NCBI GenBank assembly: GCA_937901905.1
Contig: CALDIF010000036.1
Span: 1 to 51,769 of the forward strand
Source: an uncultured Porphyromonadaceae bacterium
GTDB taxonomy: Bacteria > Bacteroidota > Bacteroidia > Bacteroidales > Muribaculaceae
DNA length: 51,769 nucleotides
Direction: 5' to 3'
Of this stretch, positions 1 through 8,075 are shown piece by piece (the first letter of the stretch is position 1; every line of letters starts with the position of its first letter). Position numbers and translations under genes: made by a program. The notes below the pieces were generated by a model, which was not told where the DNA came from, did no database searches, and worked only from the letters and a program-made list of their open reading frames with translations.

Positions 1-74
1 TATATCACGTCTATCTCTCGTCAATGCGCGTAAATCTGTAATTCGTGTAATTCGTAGTTAATTTCTTGTCCGAC

Positions 75-172
75 CTGTCACACGGCATCGTCGCCCGTGA
101 GGGCGAAATATAGGTAACCGTGGGTGAAGCGAACCCACGGACAACCCATGATGGGAGCGCAGCGCCCGAATG
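75..172. repeat. Intergenic stem-loop cluster (repeat-like)
   Basis: The 198 bases before the first gene hold no convincing ORF. Three inverted repeats lie in a row: TCGCCC/GGGCGA (91-96/101-106), CCGTGGGT/ACCCACGG (118-125/133-140) and an imperfect GGGAGCGC/GCGCCC hairpin (about 153-167). The block opens with CTGTCACACGGC, which recurs exactly at 2820-2831 ahead of another CCCA-rich stretch. This looks like a degenerate intergenic repeat family. It could also be the downstream terminator region of the minus-strand gene that ends at 199. Function unknown. Confidence 0.35.
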
Positions 173-198
173 CTGATGAAGTCTGTTACCGCATCAAC

Positions 199-2034
199 TC
201 AAGGTGATGGGTAGATGTAGACGCTATCGAGTTCGCAATTGGTCGGTGTGAACGAGATGATATTGCGCCCCGGCAACAGTTCGACCGTGACCGTTGTGGA
301 CGCGCTGTTATCGTCTTTTCTCGGTAAGTGTATCATCATGGCCTGATGACCGTTGACAGTGGGAATGGTGCGACAGTTGGCACTGTGACTGTAGCCGAGT
401 GCCATGCGGTAACGCCCTCCTCTTGAAATGTTCACCGTGGCTGTCGTGTTGTCTTGAATGACAGCGCGTGCTATCACATTGCGCTTCTTAATTTTGTTCC
501 ACTTCGGTCGCAGTGCGGCGGTGTCCACGAGGGTGTATGGCAGTCTGTCGTGATTTTTGGACGCAACATTTACAACAATACGATGTCGACCGCGTTTGAG
601 TGCGGGTATGAAGTTGCCACTTACCGGTTTTCCGTCAAGCACGATTGATACCACATCATCACCGTAACCATTATAATGAATGTCGAACAAGGCATTGCGA
701 TAGTGCAGATTGCGTACCGAATTTGCGCCATTCAAACATTCGGGAATGTGTGGATTGATGTGTAGCCCGTCGGGTGTGAAGTTTATACCCATGATGACGC
801 GTAATGCCACGGCAATTGCAGCACAACTCAAGTGTCGGTATTGCTCGGTTTCCCGAAACGGCTCGCAGTGAATGTGACGAGGTTGGTAGAGGGCTTGTAC
901 TCGCAGCAGTTCAGCCCATGTCTTGAGCACAACTTCCTCGTGACCCGTCACCCCGGCAGCCATGCACCATAGGGCTTGGGTGATTGCCCAGTCGCTCGTT
1001 GTGAAGAACGGCTCGGTGCGGACATCTTGTGGTATTGTTGTTGTGATGCCTGTTGACAACATAGGGGTTTTACTCACCAATGTCACCGCGCGGTCGTCAT
1101 CGGCAACACGTCCTATCACCCACAGTGCTTGAGCGAAATTGTCACTTATCTCGCGTGTGTCGGGATTGTCGGATACATAGGCGCGATAACGCCCCGTCTC
1201 CTCGTTCCACAACCGGCGGTTGATGGCATCTTTGAGCCTGGTGATGTCGTCAAAATGGTCGCTCTCATACCCCAACTCGGCAGCCATTTCGTCGAGTACG
1301 GCAAGTGCTCCTGTCATCATGACGTTGCCACGCATTGTGGGACAGTCATGGCGCGATGCCATGTCACTATCCGGCGGATAAAGAAATTGAGCGTCTTCTC
1401 CTGTCACCGCCCCGGGACACAGTGTCGAATATTTGTCTATCAAGTTGGCACTGTCGGCACTCAGGGTCGCCTTGAGTGTGGCATGTGCCCATGATAACCA
1501 CTCGCGGTCGCCGGTGGAACAATAGACGTCCCATGCGGCATTTGCCCAATGTAGATGGTCGGTAACCGTGGGTAGGGTAGGATTGATATAGTGCTGTGCG
1601 AAGTGTCCTAAAATCGCCTCCGAGCGTTCGGGTTTTACCATAGCAAGGGCAAGGGCAATGTCCATCGGACTGACATCAAGGAAGTCCATGTCATCGGTAA
1701 TTTCGTTAATTGCCATTGCATAGGTGGCGTTTACCAACCGGCTGGGAGTTGTCAAGATAGGATAGCGGTTATCCTGACGAACCGACACCTTGCCCTCGGT
1801 GTCAAAGAACATCGTGTTTTTATAAACATTTTCCACACCGCCGAGATGAACATTAGTCTCGATTGAACGACCGTCGGGTGACCATGCGACCAACCTGTTC
1901 CATACCACACTGTCGGTCGTGATGGTGAAATCGCGACAAACAGCGAACGCACAATGATTCGTGCGGTCGCTGTGACAAGATGTCATCGCGAGTGTAAGGG
2001 TTGCGACGACAGTGAGATGCAAGAAACCTCGCAT
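199..2034 (-). CDS. Six-hairpin glycosidase-like lipoprotein
   Basis: The 611-residue protein starts with a signal peptide ending in a lipobox-like MTSC (Cys20), so it is probably a lipoprotein. The middle (about residues 120-420) resembles (alpha/alpha)6-barrel glycosidases: repeated helix pairs with Trp/Asn-rich stretches such as NAAWDVY, RLWNEETGRYRAY and TSDWAITQALWCMAAG. The C-terminal part looks beta-rich (HIHCEPF, GLHINPHIPECLNG, then YNGYGDDVVSIVLDGKP), as in the C-terminal sandwich of GH78/GH95-like enzymes. I cannot assign a GH family or substrate. It is the last gene of the minus-strand group at the left edge; its start is 20 bases below the stop of the small secreted gene at 2055, so the two may be cotranscribed. 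A periplasmic or surface role in glycan breakdown is inferred. Confidence 0.6.
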   Translation of the reverse strand: MRGFLHLTVVATLTLAMTSCHSDRTNHCAFAVCRDFTITTDSVVWNRLVAWSPDGRSIETNVHLGGVENVYKNTMFFDTEGKVSVRQDNRYPILTTPSRLVNATYAMAINEITDDMDFLDVSPMDIALALAMVKPERSEAILGHFAQHYINPTLPTVTDHLHWANAAWDVYCSTGDREWLSWAHATLKATLSADSANLIDKYSTLCPGAVTGEDAQFLYPPDSDMASRHDCPTMRGNVMMTGALAVLDEMAAELGYESDHFDDITRLKDAINRRLWNEETGRYRAYVSDNPDTREISDNFAQALWVIGRVADDDRAVTLVSKTPMLSTGITTTIPQDVRTEPFFTTSDWAITQALWCMAAGVTGHEEVVLKTWAELLRVQALYQPRHIHCEPFRETEQYRHLSCAAIAVALRVIMGINFTPDGLHINPHIPECLNGANSVRNLHYRNALFDIHYNGYGDDVVSIVLDGKPVSGNFIPALKRGRHRIVVNVASKNHDRLPYTLVDTAALRPKWNKIKKRNVIARAVIQDNTTATVNISRGGRYRMALGYSHSANCRTIPTVNGHQAMMIHLPRKDDNSASTTVTVELLPGRNIISFTPTNCELDSVYIYPSP

Positions 2035-2054
2035 GGATTCTTGTGCCGATGTAA

Positions 2055-2513
2055 TTATAGCGCTACCAATTCTTCTGCCGTAAATTCAATTAGGGCGCAT
2101 CTCTGGTCATCATCGGGTGAGTGAAGGAAGAAGCCGAGCCCGTGACCGGTCGAGCCTATTAACTTGACGAAATCTTTCATGTCATCGTCGTCTTCGGTCA
2201 TTGCCGAAAGCATACCTGCTTTGAAAACGGTTGGCATTAAGTTGATTTGGTCAATGGTCTCGCCATCAATATTCATTGCAAACACGACATTGTTCGAGTC
2301 CTTGTCAAACCATACCGCATTGATTGGCGAGTCTTCGACTTCTTGAAGTTTTGCGTTGAGCAACTCGCACAAGATGGTGACCTTTTGGTCGTCCGTGGCA
2401 TTCTCGAGTAGTGCGCTCAATTCTTCAAAATCCGAATTGTCATCGGCGCGAGCGGTAATAGAAACAGTGGCGAATGTGGCAAAGGCCACGAGCATCAATA
2501 AAAACTTTCTCAT
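2055..2513 (-). CDS. Small secreted protein, unknown function
   Basis: I place the start at the ATG complementing 2511-2513, because translation from there begins directly with a signal peptide (MRKFLLMLVAFATFATVSITARA). A longer reading from 2549 would add 12 residues that do not fit a secretion signal and would run through the promoter. The mature protein is about 130 residues, rich in Asp and Glu (DDNSDFEELSALLENA, MTEDDDDMKDF), with no Cys pairs or motif I recognise. The promoter element TACCTTTG lies on the minus strand at 2547-2554, giving a leader of about 30 nt. It may share a transcript with the glycosidase-like gene just downstream. Role unknown. Confidence 0.6.
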   Translation of the reverse strand: MRKFLLMLVAFATFATVSITARADDNSDFEELSALLENATDDQKVTILCELLNAKLQEVEDSPINAVWFDKDSNNVVFAMNIDGETIDQINLMPTVFKAGMLSAMTEDDDDMKDFVKLIGSTGHGLGFFLHSPDDDQRCALIEFTAEELVAL

Positions 2514-2546
2514 TTTGGTTGTAATTATATGGTGACTATAGGTTGG

Positions 2547-2554
2547 CAAAGGTA
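2547..2554 (-). promoter_or_regulatory. Promoter -7 element of the small secreted protein gene
   Basis: The minus strand reads TACCTTTG here, matching the Bacteroidetes TAnnTTTG element, about 33 bases before the ATG at 2513. Upstream there is only a TTG at 21-base spacing, so the -33 half is weak. Confidence 0.5.
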
Positions 2555-2679
2555 ATAAAAATCTTCAAACAATTACAATTTTACGATGATTTTATCTGCT
2601 TTTATCTGCTGATGCATTTTATTCGGTAGAATCCGTCTGAAATGTTTTGATACCGAACGAACAGTTGTATTAATGTGAG

Positions 2680-3109
2680 GGGGGCAACAAAAAGTGCCGC
2701 GCTTCACAGCGAGGCACCCCTTAGGAAAAATAGTATGAATAAAAATGAGGTTCAATATTGGTGACGGGAAAATCCCGCAGAGTGACCGTTGCCGGTCGGG
2801 AAAATCGTTTCAATAACATCTGTCACACGGCGACTGTGTCTCTTGTAGGCCACGCGACGTAGCCGTGTCGATGTCCTGTACCCATCGGGTGGAACGCATG
2901 TGGCGGCAACCCATGGTACTTGACTGCTGTGCGGTTTAGTGCTAAAATTTCCATATTAAAACCATTTAAGTTAATAAACCTGTAAGACCGTCATCGCTAA
3001 TGCGACTGCCGAACTCTCACAATCTTTCTCACCGCTCAAATAGCAAAAACCATACCGTTGTAAATGAACTCTGCCAAGTTGTCACGAACTAATCGCAACA
3101 CATTTAACG
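2680..3109 (-). ncRNA. Candidate non-coding transcription unit
   Basis: There is no convincing gene between 2555 and 3388, yet the minus strand carries a textbook promoter (3113-3144) and, about 400 bases later, a terminator-like hairpin followed by five T (2689-2713). The longest minus ORF in between is about 43 codons from near 2952; it has no recognisable domain and runs through the repeat-like stretch at 2820-2925. I see no RNase P, tmRNA or SRP RNA hallmarks. The best reading is an uncharacterised structured RNA or small RNA of roughly 400-430 nt, or the remnant of a decayed gene that kept its promoter. Confidence 0.35.
2689..2713 (-). terminator. Hairpin with T-run, minus strand
   Basis: On the minus strand an imperfect stem (GTGCC-T-CGC pairing with GCG-C-GGCAC around TGTGAA) is followed directly by TTTTT. 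It is a plausible intrinsic terminator for the orphan unit that starts near 3109. Confidence 0.5.
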
Positions 3110-3112
3110 ACG

Positions 3113-3144
3113 CAAAGGTACAACATATTTTTGAATTTTCCAAA
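3113..3144 (-). promoter_or_regulatory. Strong orphan promoter (TTTG-N20-TACCTTTG)
   Basis: The minus strand carries TTTG (3141-3144), a 20-base spacer and TACCTTTG (3113-3120), an exact match to the Bacteroidetes housekeeping promoter. It points left into 3109-2680, where there is no clear ORF. Confidence 0.7.
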
Positions 3145-3297
3145 TTATTAATTTTAATCACAATGTAAATCACAATGTTTTCAGCGAGTTATCTCCTTCT
3201 TTGAGTAAATCGCTTGACAGCAAAGGCGAACGGTGTCGTTTGGCAGCGAAACGCTATGTGTGGTCGCGAATTTGATAAGAAATCGGTGTAAAAAAAG

Positions 3298-3326
3298 CGG
3301 TTCCCGACCACAAGGGGCAGGAACCG
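3298..3326 (-). terminator. Intrinsic terminator of the DUF2582 gene
   Basis: The stem CGGTTCC/GGAACCG (3298-3304/3320-3326) is followed on the minus strand by a T-run (about 3290-3296). It lies about 60 bases after the stop of the gene at 3389-3592. Confidence 0.75.
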
Positions 3327-3388
3327 TAGTCTTGTTATAGTCGCGCAACGCGCGTTACGTCAACCATAGGGTCATGTGTACTCCGGTA

Positions 3389-3592
3389 TTAGAGTAAAGC
3401 GACCTCAACGTCAGCCTCGTTCTCGGCAAGGCTAATCTTACCCTCACGAGCAAGCCAACCGATGGCTGCGTAAAGCTCGTTCACTTTGAGTTTAGTGGCC
3501 TTCTTAATCGCTTTCAAAGCGACAGGAGCGTTGGCGTCATTAAGAACATTCCACACCAAACCGGCCCATGTACCAATAAGTTCTACGTTCAT
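3389..3592 (-). CDS. DUF2582 winged helix-turn-helix protein
   Basis: This 67-residue protein matches the DUF2582 family pattern: MNVELIGTWAGLVWNVL, then a helix-turn-helix-like core (VALKAIKKATKLKVNELYAAIGWLAREGKI) and a short wing ending in VEVALL. Members are small and common in Bacteroidetes; the fold is winged helix, but DNA binding and targets are not established from the sequence. It is monocistronic here: promoter at 3643-3674, a leader of about 45 nt, and an intrinsic terminator at 3298-3326. The compact strong transcription unit suggests abundant expression (inference). Confidence 0.85.
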   Translation of the reverse strand: MNVELIGTWAGLVWNVLNDANAPVALKAIKKATKLKVNELYAAIGWLAREGKISLAENEADVEVALL

Positions 3593-3642
3593 AAACCTAA
3601 AATTTAAACCTTAATAAAACAATCTGTTTTTCAAATCCGCGA

Positions 3643-3674
3643 CAAAAGTACTGCTAACTTTTGAATTATGCAAA
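3643..3674 (-). promoter_or_regulatory. Promoter of the DUF2582 gene
   Basis: On the minus strand TTTG (3671-3674), 20 bases, then TACTTTTG (3643-3650): an exact fit to the Bacteroidetes consensus, about 50 bases before the ATG. Confidence 0.8.
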
Positions 3675-3778
3675 TTTTGATACGAAAAAGTTGCAAATTG
3701 TAACAATTTAGCGTGTTTTAAGCAACAGAAACTACGGTTTGGGGTAGTGGTGGCAGATTGGTTGTTCGGGCGTGAAAG

Positions 3779-3970
3779 TTAACGGTCTGTGTCGTCGTTG
3801 TCAATATCGCTGTTCATAAGTAGTCGCTCGGAATTCTCTCGATAGTCGCTGATGTCCCACTCGCCGTCTTCAAAGAACACAAGGTCTTGTCGGAGACAAC
3901 TGCAAGTGACACAGACAAAAGCGACCGCAATGATAATGCGTGTGAACCGCTTGCTGATTAAACGTTTCAT
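3779..3970 (-). CDS. Small putative lipoprotein (63 aa)
   Basis: I choose the ATG complementing 3968-3970, which starts a basic N-terminus (MKRLISKRFTR), a hydrophobic stretch (IIIAVAFVCVT) and a cysteine pair CSC usable as a lipid attachment site. A longer frame up to 4141 is open but would cross the promoter element at 4010-4017 and place 57 charged residues before the signal. The mature part is only about 40 residues and acidic (FFEDGEWDISDYRENSE, ending DIDNDDTDR). It lies divergently from nuoA. Function unknown. Confidence 0.5.
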   Translation of the reverse strand: MKRLISKRFTRIIIAVAFVCVTCSCLRQDLVFFEDGEWDISDYRENSERLLMNSDIDNDDTDR

Positions 3971-4009
3971 CGTTGTCTTGTATTTTTGGTCAGAGAATAA
4001 TAATTTTTG

Positions 4010-4017
4010 CAAAGTTA
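4010..4017 (-). promoter_or_regulatory. Promoter -7 element of the small lipoprotein gene
   Basis: The minus strand reads TAACTTTG, about 40 bases before the start at 3970. No clear -33 TTTG is seen at the right distance. Confidence 0.45.
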
Positions 4018-4101
4018 GTGTTTTTAATTTATAATCTGTGCATTTGACGATTTTTTTTAATTTCTCAAACCGATATGCGTTAATTTGTGATTTCTTTTTT
4101 G

Positions 4102-4109
4102 TAACTTTG
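4102..4109 (+). promoter_or_regulatory. Likely promoter -7 element of the nuo-atp operon
   Basis: TAACTTTG followed by CA matches TAnnTTTG and lies about 130 bases before nuoA. A TTTG at 4084-4087 is too close (14 bases) to be a standard -33 element, so only the -7 half is well supported. The leader of about 125 nt has room for regulation, but I see no strong structure in it. Confidence 0.5.
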
Positions 4110-4237
4110 CAACGCATTAGGGCAGCCCTCGGTGTCATCACGTCCTAAAGTGACGATTGCGAGAATGTTTTGATGTGCATCGCTTTTAGGCTAATTAACG
4201 ACAGGTTGAAATATCAAATACACTATAATACTGATTT

Positions 4238-4609
4238 ATGGAATCGATATTCGGTATTCAAAGTACGACGCTCGCTGTGACGGCACTTCTGACCGGAGTG
4301 ACGCTCGTGGTGGGCGCTCTTGTTATCGCGTGGCTCATCGGTCCGCGCAGTTACACCAAGATGAAGGGCGAGCCCTACGAGTGCGGTATACCCTCTCGTG
4401 GCGAGTCGATGGCTCAGTTTCATGTGGGCTATTATTTATTTGCCATCTTGTTCTTGATGTTTGATGTCGAGACGGTGTTTTTGTTCCCGTGGGCGGCGAT
4501 TTGTCGCGCGGTGGGTTCCGGCGCCTTACTCGCAGTAGGTACATTCCTTGTTATTTTAGCATTAGGTCTCGCGTACGCGTGGCGGAAAGGAGCGTTGACA
4601 TGGAAGTGA
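4238..4609 (+). CDS. nuoA: NADH-quinone oxidoreductase subunit A
   Basis: NuoA is a small membrane subunit of respiratory complex I at the junction between the peripheral and membrane arms. The 123-residue product has three predicted membrane helices (about 12-34, 64-84 and 90-112) and the family signature EPYECGIPS in the first loop, with the conserved Cys49. The start gives the usual length for the family. It is the first gene of the 17.5 kb nuo-atp run and overlaps nuoB by 10 bases. Identification is secure. Confidence 0.95.
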   Translation: MESIFGIQSTTLAVTALLTGVTLVVGALVIAWLIGPRSYTKMKGEPYECGIPSRGESMAQFHVGYYLFAILFLMFDVETVFLFPWAAICRAVGSGALLAVGTFLVILALGLAYAWRKGALTWK

Positions 4610-5190
4610 AAATCAAGAGCATGAAGCACGAGGACTTCAAGGACAACGAGTATATTGACAACCTCGTGGAGCAGTTGCGTGCCGGTGGCACCAACATCGT
4701 GGTGGGTAAGTTAGACCAATTGATTAATTGGGGTATCAGCAACTCGTTGTGGCCGTTCTGCTTCGGCACCAGTTGTTGTGCAATCGAGTTCATGTGCTTG
4801 GGAGCGGCGCGTTACGACATGGCACGCTTCGGCTTTGAGGTCGCGCGTAATTCACCACGTCAAGCCGATTATATAATGTGCCAAGGCACAATCACTTATC
4901 GAATGGCGCCGGTGCTCAAGCGACTGTACGAACAGATGGCAGAACCAAAATATGTTATTGCCTGTGGCGGTTGTGCCGTCAGTGGCGGTCCGTTCAAGAA
5001 CAGTTATTGCGTTGTCAAGGGCATTGACGAGATTATACCGGTCGATGTGTATGTTCCCGGCTGTCCTCCCCGTCCCGAGGCGTTTTTCTACGGCTTGATG
5101 CAGTTGCAGCGTAAAATAAAGGTGCAAAAGTATTTTGGCGGCGTAAATCGCAAGGAGACGTTAGACGAGGCAACTCTAACGGGTGAGTGA
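4600..5190 (+). CDS. nuoB: NADH-quinone oxidoreductase subunit B
   Basis: NuoB carries iron-sulfur cluster N2, the last cluster before quinone. I set the start at 4600: GGAAAGGAG at 4584-4592 is a good ribosome binding site, and the 196-residue product has normal NuoB length. A longer reading from 4489 would only add out-of-family residues encoded inside nuoA. All four N2 ligands are visible: adjacent Cys59-Cys60 (TSCC), Cys125 (GGCA) and Cys155 (PGCPPRPE). The 10-base overlap with nuoA suggests translational coupling. Confidence 0.95.
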   Translation: MEVKIKSMKHEDFKDNEYIDNLVEQLRAGGTNIVVGKLDQLINWGISNSLWPFCFGTSCCAIEFMCLGAARYDMARFGFEVARNSPRQADYIMCQGTITYRMAPVLKRLYEQMAEPKYVIACGGCAVSGGPFKNSYCVVKGIDEIIPVDVYVPGCPPRPEAFFYGLMQLQRKIKVQKYFGGVNRKETLDEATLTGE

Positions 5191-5224
5191 AAGTTAACGT
5201 TACAAGCAATCAACGACAACGATA

Positions 5225-6871
5225 ATGGCGGAGATTATAGAACAGATAACGGCGTTGTGCCCGTCGGCACAGTTTGACCGGAGCGGAGAATTATTGCTCG
5301 TGACCGTTCCCGACGAGAAGTGGCATGCTTTGGCTGTCGCGCTGAAACAACAATCGGGTTTCGATTACCTGACCGCTGTGGTGGGTATGGACTGGAAGAC
5401 CTCTTTGGGTTGCTATTACTACCTGACAAACAGCGAAACACAAGATATGTTACACGTCAAGGTGGAAACCGCTGACCGTGAAAACCCCATGTTGCACAGC
5501 GTGAGCGACGTGTGGAGCGTTGCCGATTTCCAGGAACGTGAGGTGTACGACTTCTATGGCATCGCATTCATCGGTCACCCCGATATGCGACGCTTTTTCT
5601 TGCGCAACGATTGGGTGGGTCACCCTCTACGCAAGGACTACGACGCGAGCGACGAAAAAAATCCGTTGCGCTTGACCGATGAGCAAAATGAGGACGACAC
5701 CCAACGTTGGGTTGAGGACGAGAACGGCAAGGTGACGAGAGTCAAGGCAAAGACTTTCGGTGATGATGAATATGTAATCAATGTGGGACCCCAGCACCCG
5801 TCAACCCACGGTGTGATGCGTTATCGTGTCAGTCTGGACGGTGAAATTGTTCGCAAGGTTGATGTGGTGAGCGGATATATTCATCGCGGCATAGAGAAGA
5901 TGTGTGAGAGTTTGACATTCCCGCAGACGATGCTTTATACCGAGCGCATGGACTACATGAGTGCCATGCAGAACCGCCACTGTTTGTGCCTCTGTATCGA
6001 GAAGGCGATGGGCATTGAGGTGCCTCGTCGTGCCGAACTCATTCGCCTGATGATGGACGAGTTGATGAGGTTGAGCAGTCACTTGTTGAGTTACGGTTGT
6101 TTGACTATGGATCAAGGCGCGACAACGGCATTCTTCTACGGTTTCCGCGATCGCGAGTTGATATATGACATATTTGATAAGACTTGCGGTGCTCGCATGT
6201 CGATGAGTTATCAAACTATAGGCGGCGTGATAGCCGATGTTCACCCCGATTTCATCGCCGATGTGCGTCACGCTTGCGATGTGATTGAGAAAAACTTGGC
6301 AGAGTATCATCAACTGTTTACCGGCAATGTGATTGCGAGAAACCGCATGGTAGGTGTCGGAATGTTGTCTCGCGAGCAAGCGTTGGACTACGCGATCACC
6401 GGACCTTCGGGACGTGCGTCGGGTGTCAGTTGTGATGTGCGCAAGAAGCACCCTTACTCACTCTACAACGAGTTCGAGTTTGATGAGGTGACGCGCACCG
6501 AGGGCGACTCAATGGCACGTTACATGGTGCGCATGGACGAGATGGTGCAGTCCATCAAGATTTTGCGTCAGGCCTGCGACAAGTTGGAGACCGAACCGGG
6601 CAACGAGTATATCGCAAAAGTTCCCAAGTTGATCAAGTTGCCTGCCGGTCATTGGTATCAACAGGTTGAGGCAAGTCGCGGTGCATTCGGCGTTTACATT
6701 GAGGCTGATCTCGATAGCAAGCCGTTCCAGAAGCCTTATCGTATGCACTTCCAGAGTCCGTGTTTCAATCTCGTGGGTGTTGTTGATCTCACCTGTCGTG
6801 ACAACATGGTGGCCGACTTGATAACCATCACGGCATCAATCGACTTCGTCATTCCCGACATCGATCGTTGA
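5225..6871 (+). CDS. nuoCD: Fused NADH-quinone oxidoreductase subunits C/D
   Basis: The 548-residue protein joins NuoC and NuoD, the hydrophilic connecting subunits that build the quinone site with NuoB. Residues about 1-150 are NuoC (signature EREVYDFYGI at 104-113). A charged linker (about 150-178) leads into NuoD, which begins with YVINVGPQHPSTHG (quinone-site His in GPQHPSTHG, 188-196) and ends DFVIPDIDR. NuoCD fusions are also known in enterobacteria and Bacteroides. No NuoE, NuoF or NuoG follows, as expected for a ferredoxin/flavodoxin-type 11-subunit complex. A small stem-loop lies just downstream at 6881-6896. Confidence 0.95.
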   Translation: MAEIIEQITALCPSAQFDRSGELLLVTVPDEKWHALAVALKQQSGFDYLTAVVGMDWKTSLGCYYYLTNSETQDMLHVKVETADRENPMLHSVSDVWSVADFQEREVYDFYGIAFIGHPDMRRFFLRNDWVGHPLRKDYDASDEKNPLRLTDEQNEDDTQRWVEDENGKVTRVKAKTFGDDEYVINVGPQHPSTHGVMRYRVSLDGEIVRKVDVVSGYIHRGIEKMCESLTFPQTMLYTERMDYMSAMQNRHCLCLCIEKAMGIEVPRRAELIRLMMDELMRLSSHLLSYGCLTMDQGATTAFFYGFRDRELIYDIFDKTCGARMSMSYQTIGGVIADVHPDFIADVRHACDVIEKNLAEYHQLFTGNVIARNRMVGVGMLSREQALDYAITGPSGRASGVSCDVRKKHPYSLYNEFEFDEVTRTEGDSMARYMVRMDEMVQSIKILRQACDKLETEPGNEYIAKVPKLIKLPAGHWYQQVEASRGAFGVYIEADLDSKPFQKPYRMHFQSPCFNLVGVVDLTCRDNMVADLITITASIDFVIPDIDR

Positions 6872-6880
6872 TTACTCCTG

Positions 6881-6896
6881 ACGTGTTTGGACACGT
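6881..6896 (+). other. Intercistronic stem-loop between nuoCD and nuoH
   Basis: ACGTGT and ACACGT form a perfect 6-bp stem around TTGG in the 72-base gap after nuoCD. There is no T-run, so an RNA processing or stability element is more likely than termination. Weak evidence. Confidence 0.3.
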
Positions 6897-6943
6897 TACA
6901 ATTAATATTTAAAGGTAAAACCGACTAAACAATACAAATAAGG

Positions 6944-8026
6944 ATGTTCGACCTGAGTATAGTGACAAATTGGGTGCACAACTTGTTAACGGACTGGATG
7001 CCCTCGCTGCCGTGGTTGGTGACCACCATCGAGTGTGTGCTTGTTGCACTGTTCCTGTTGGTGGCATACTCGCTAATCGCAATGTTTTATATCATGTACG
7101 AGCGTTGGGTGTGCGCGTGGATACAGTGTCGCCTCGGTCCCAATCGTGTGGGGCCTAAGGGCACACTGCAAATCTTTGCCGACGTAATCAAAATTTTGCA
7201 GAAGGAGATTATCCGCTTGTGGAGCACCGACAAATTCTTGTTCTTCCTTGCACCGTTCCTTGTAGTGATTGCCAGTGTGTTGACTTTCGCTTGCTTGCCG
7301 TGGGGTAAGGGATTTCAAGTGATAGACTTCAACATAGGTGTGTTTTTTATCATTGCGGTGTCAAGCATCGGTGTGCTCGGTGTTTTGTTGGCGGGTTGGT
7401 CAAGCAACAGCAAGTACTCCCTGTTGGGTGCAATGCGTTCGGGTGCACAAATGATAAGTTATGAGTTAAGTGTCGGTTTCAGCGTGCTGACGATGGTTTG
7501 TCTCGCGGGCACGATGAGCATCACCGGCATTGTGGAGGCACAGGCTGACGGGTGGTTTATCTTTCGTGGTCACTTGCCGGCAATCTTGGCATTCATCATC
7601 TACACGATTGCCGCTAATGCCGAGAATAACCGCGGTCCGTTTGACCTGCCCGAGGCAGAACACGAGTTGACAGCCGGTTATCACACCGAGTATAGTGGTA
7701 TTCACTACGGACTCTTCTATCTTGCCGAGTACCTCAACTTGTTTATCGTCAGCGGTATAGCAGCATTACTCTTCTTGGGTGGTTGGATGCCGTTGCATGT
7801 GCCCGGCTGGGTAGGCTTTAACACAGTGATGGACTATATCCCCGGCACGATTTGGTTCTTGGGCAAGGCGTTTTTCATGACATTCTTGTTCATGTGGATT
7901 AGGTGGTCGTTCCCGCGTGTGCGCATCGATCAACTGCTGGCACTTGAGTGGCGTTACTTGATGCCCATCGGTCTTGTGAACCTTGTCGTGATGGCTATTG
8001 TAGTTACTCAGGGCTGGTACTTTTAA
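6944..8026 (+). CDS. nuoH: NADH-quinone oxidoreductase subunit H
   Basis: NuoH is the membrane subunit that completes the quinone-binding cavity and contacts the peripheral arm. The 360-residue product has about eight membrane helices and the family signatures YERWVCAWIQCRLGPNRVGP (about residues 52-71) and NNRGPFDLPEAEHELTAGYH with the conserved acidic loop. AAGG precedes the ATG. It is followed after only 49 bases by atpD rather than nuoI, which is the unusual feature of this locus: no terminator or promoter is visible in that gap. Confidence 0.95.
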   Translation: MFDLSIVTNWVHNLLTDWMPSLPWLVTTIECVLVALFLLVAYSLIAMFYIMYERWVCAWIQCRLGPNRVGPKGTLQIFADVIKILQKEIIRLWSTDKFLFFLAPFLVVIASVLTFACLPWGKGFQVIDFNIGVFFIIAVSSIGVLGVLLAGWSSNSKYSLLGAMRSGAQMISYELSVGFSVLTMVCLAGTMSITGIVEAQADGWFIFRGHLPAILAFIIYTIAANAENNRGPFDLPEAEHELTAGYHTEYSGIHYGLFYLAEYLNLFIVSGIAALLFLGGWMPLHVPGWVGFNTVMDYIPGTIWFLGKAFFMTFLFMWIRWSFPRVRIDQLLALEWRYLMPIGLVNLVVMAIVVTQGWYF

Positions 8027-8075
8027 TAATATATAGTAAATAATAACAACCAATTATATAAAGTAAACAAACAAC

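Noticed and set aside
2573..2755. 60-codon minus-strand ORF
   Set aside because: It runs through the terminator hairpin and has no signal, domain or ribosome binding site.
2824..2952. 43-codon minus ORF inside the orphan unit (starts MEILALNRTA)
   Set aside because: No ribosome binding site, and most of it lies in the repeat-like block; more likely chance.
8027..8075. Possible promoter between nuoH and atpD
   Set aside because: The gap is AT-rich but contains no TAnnTTTG element, and no TTTG at suitable spacing.
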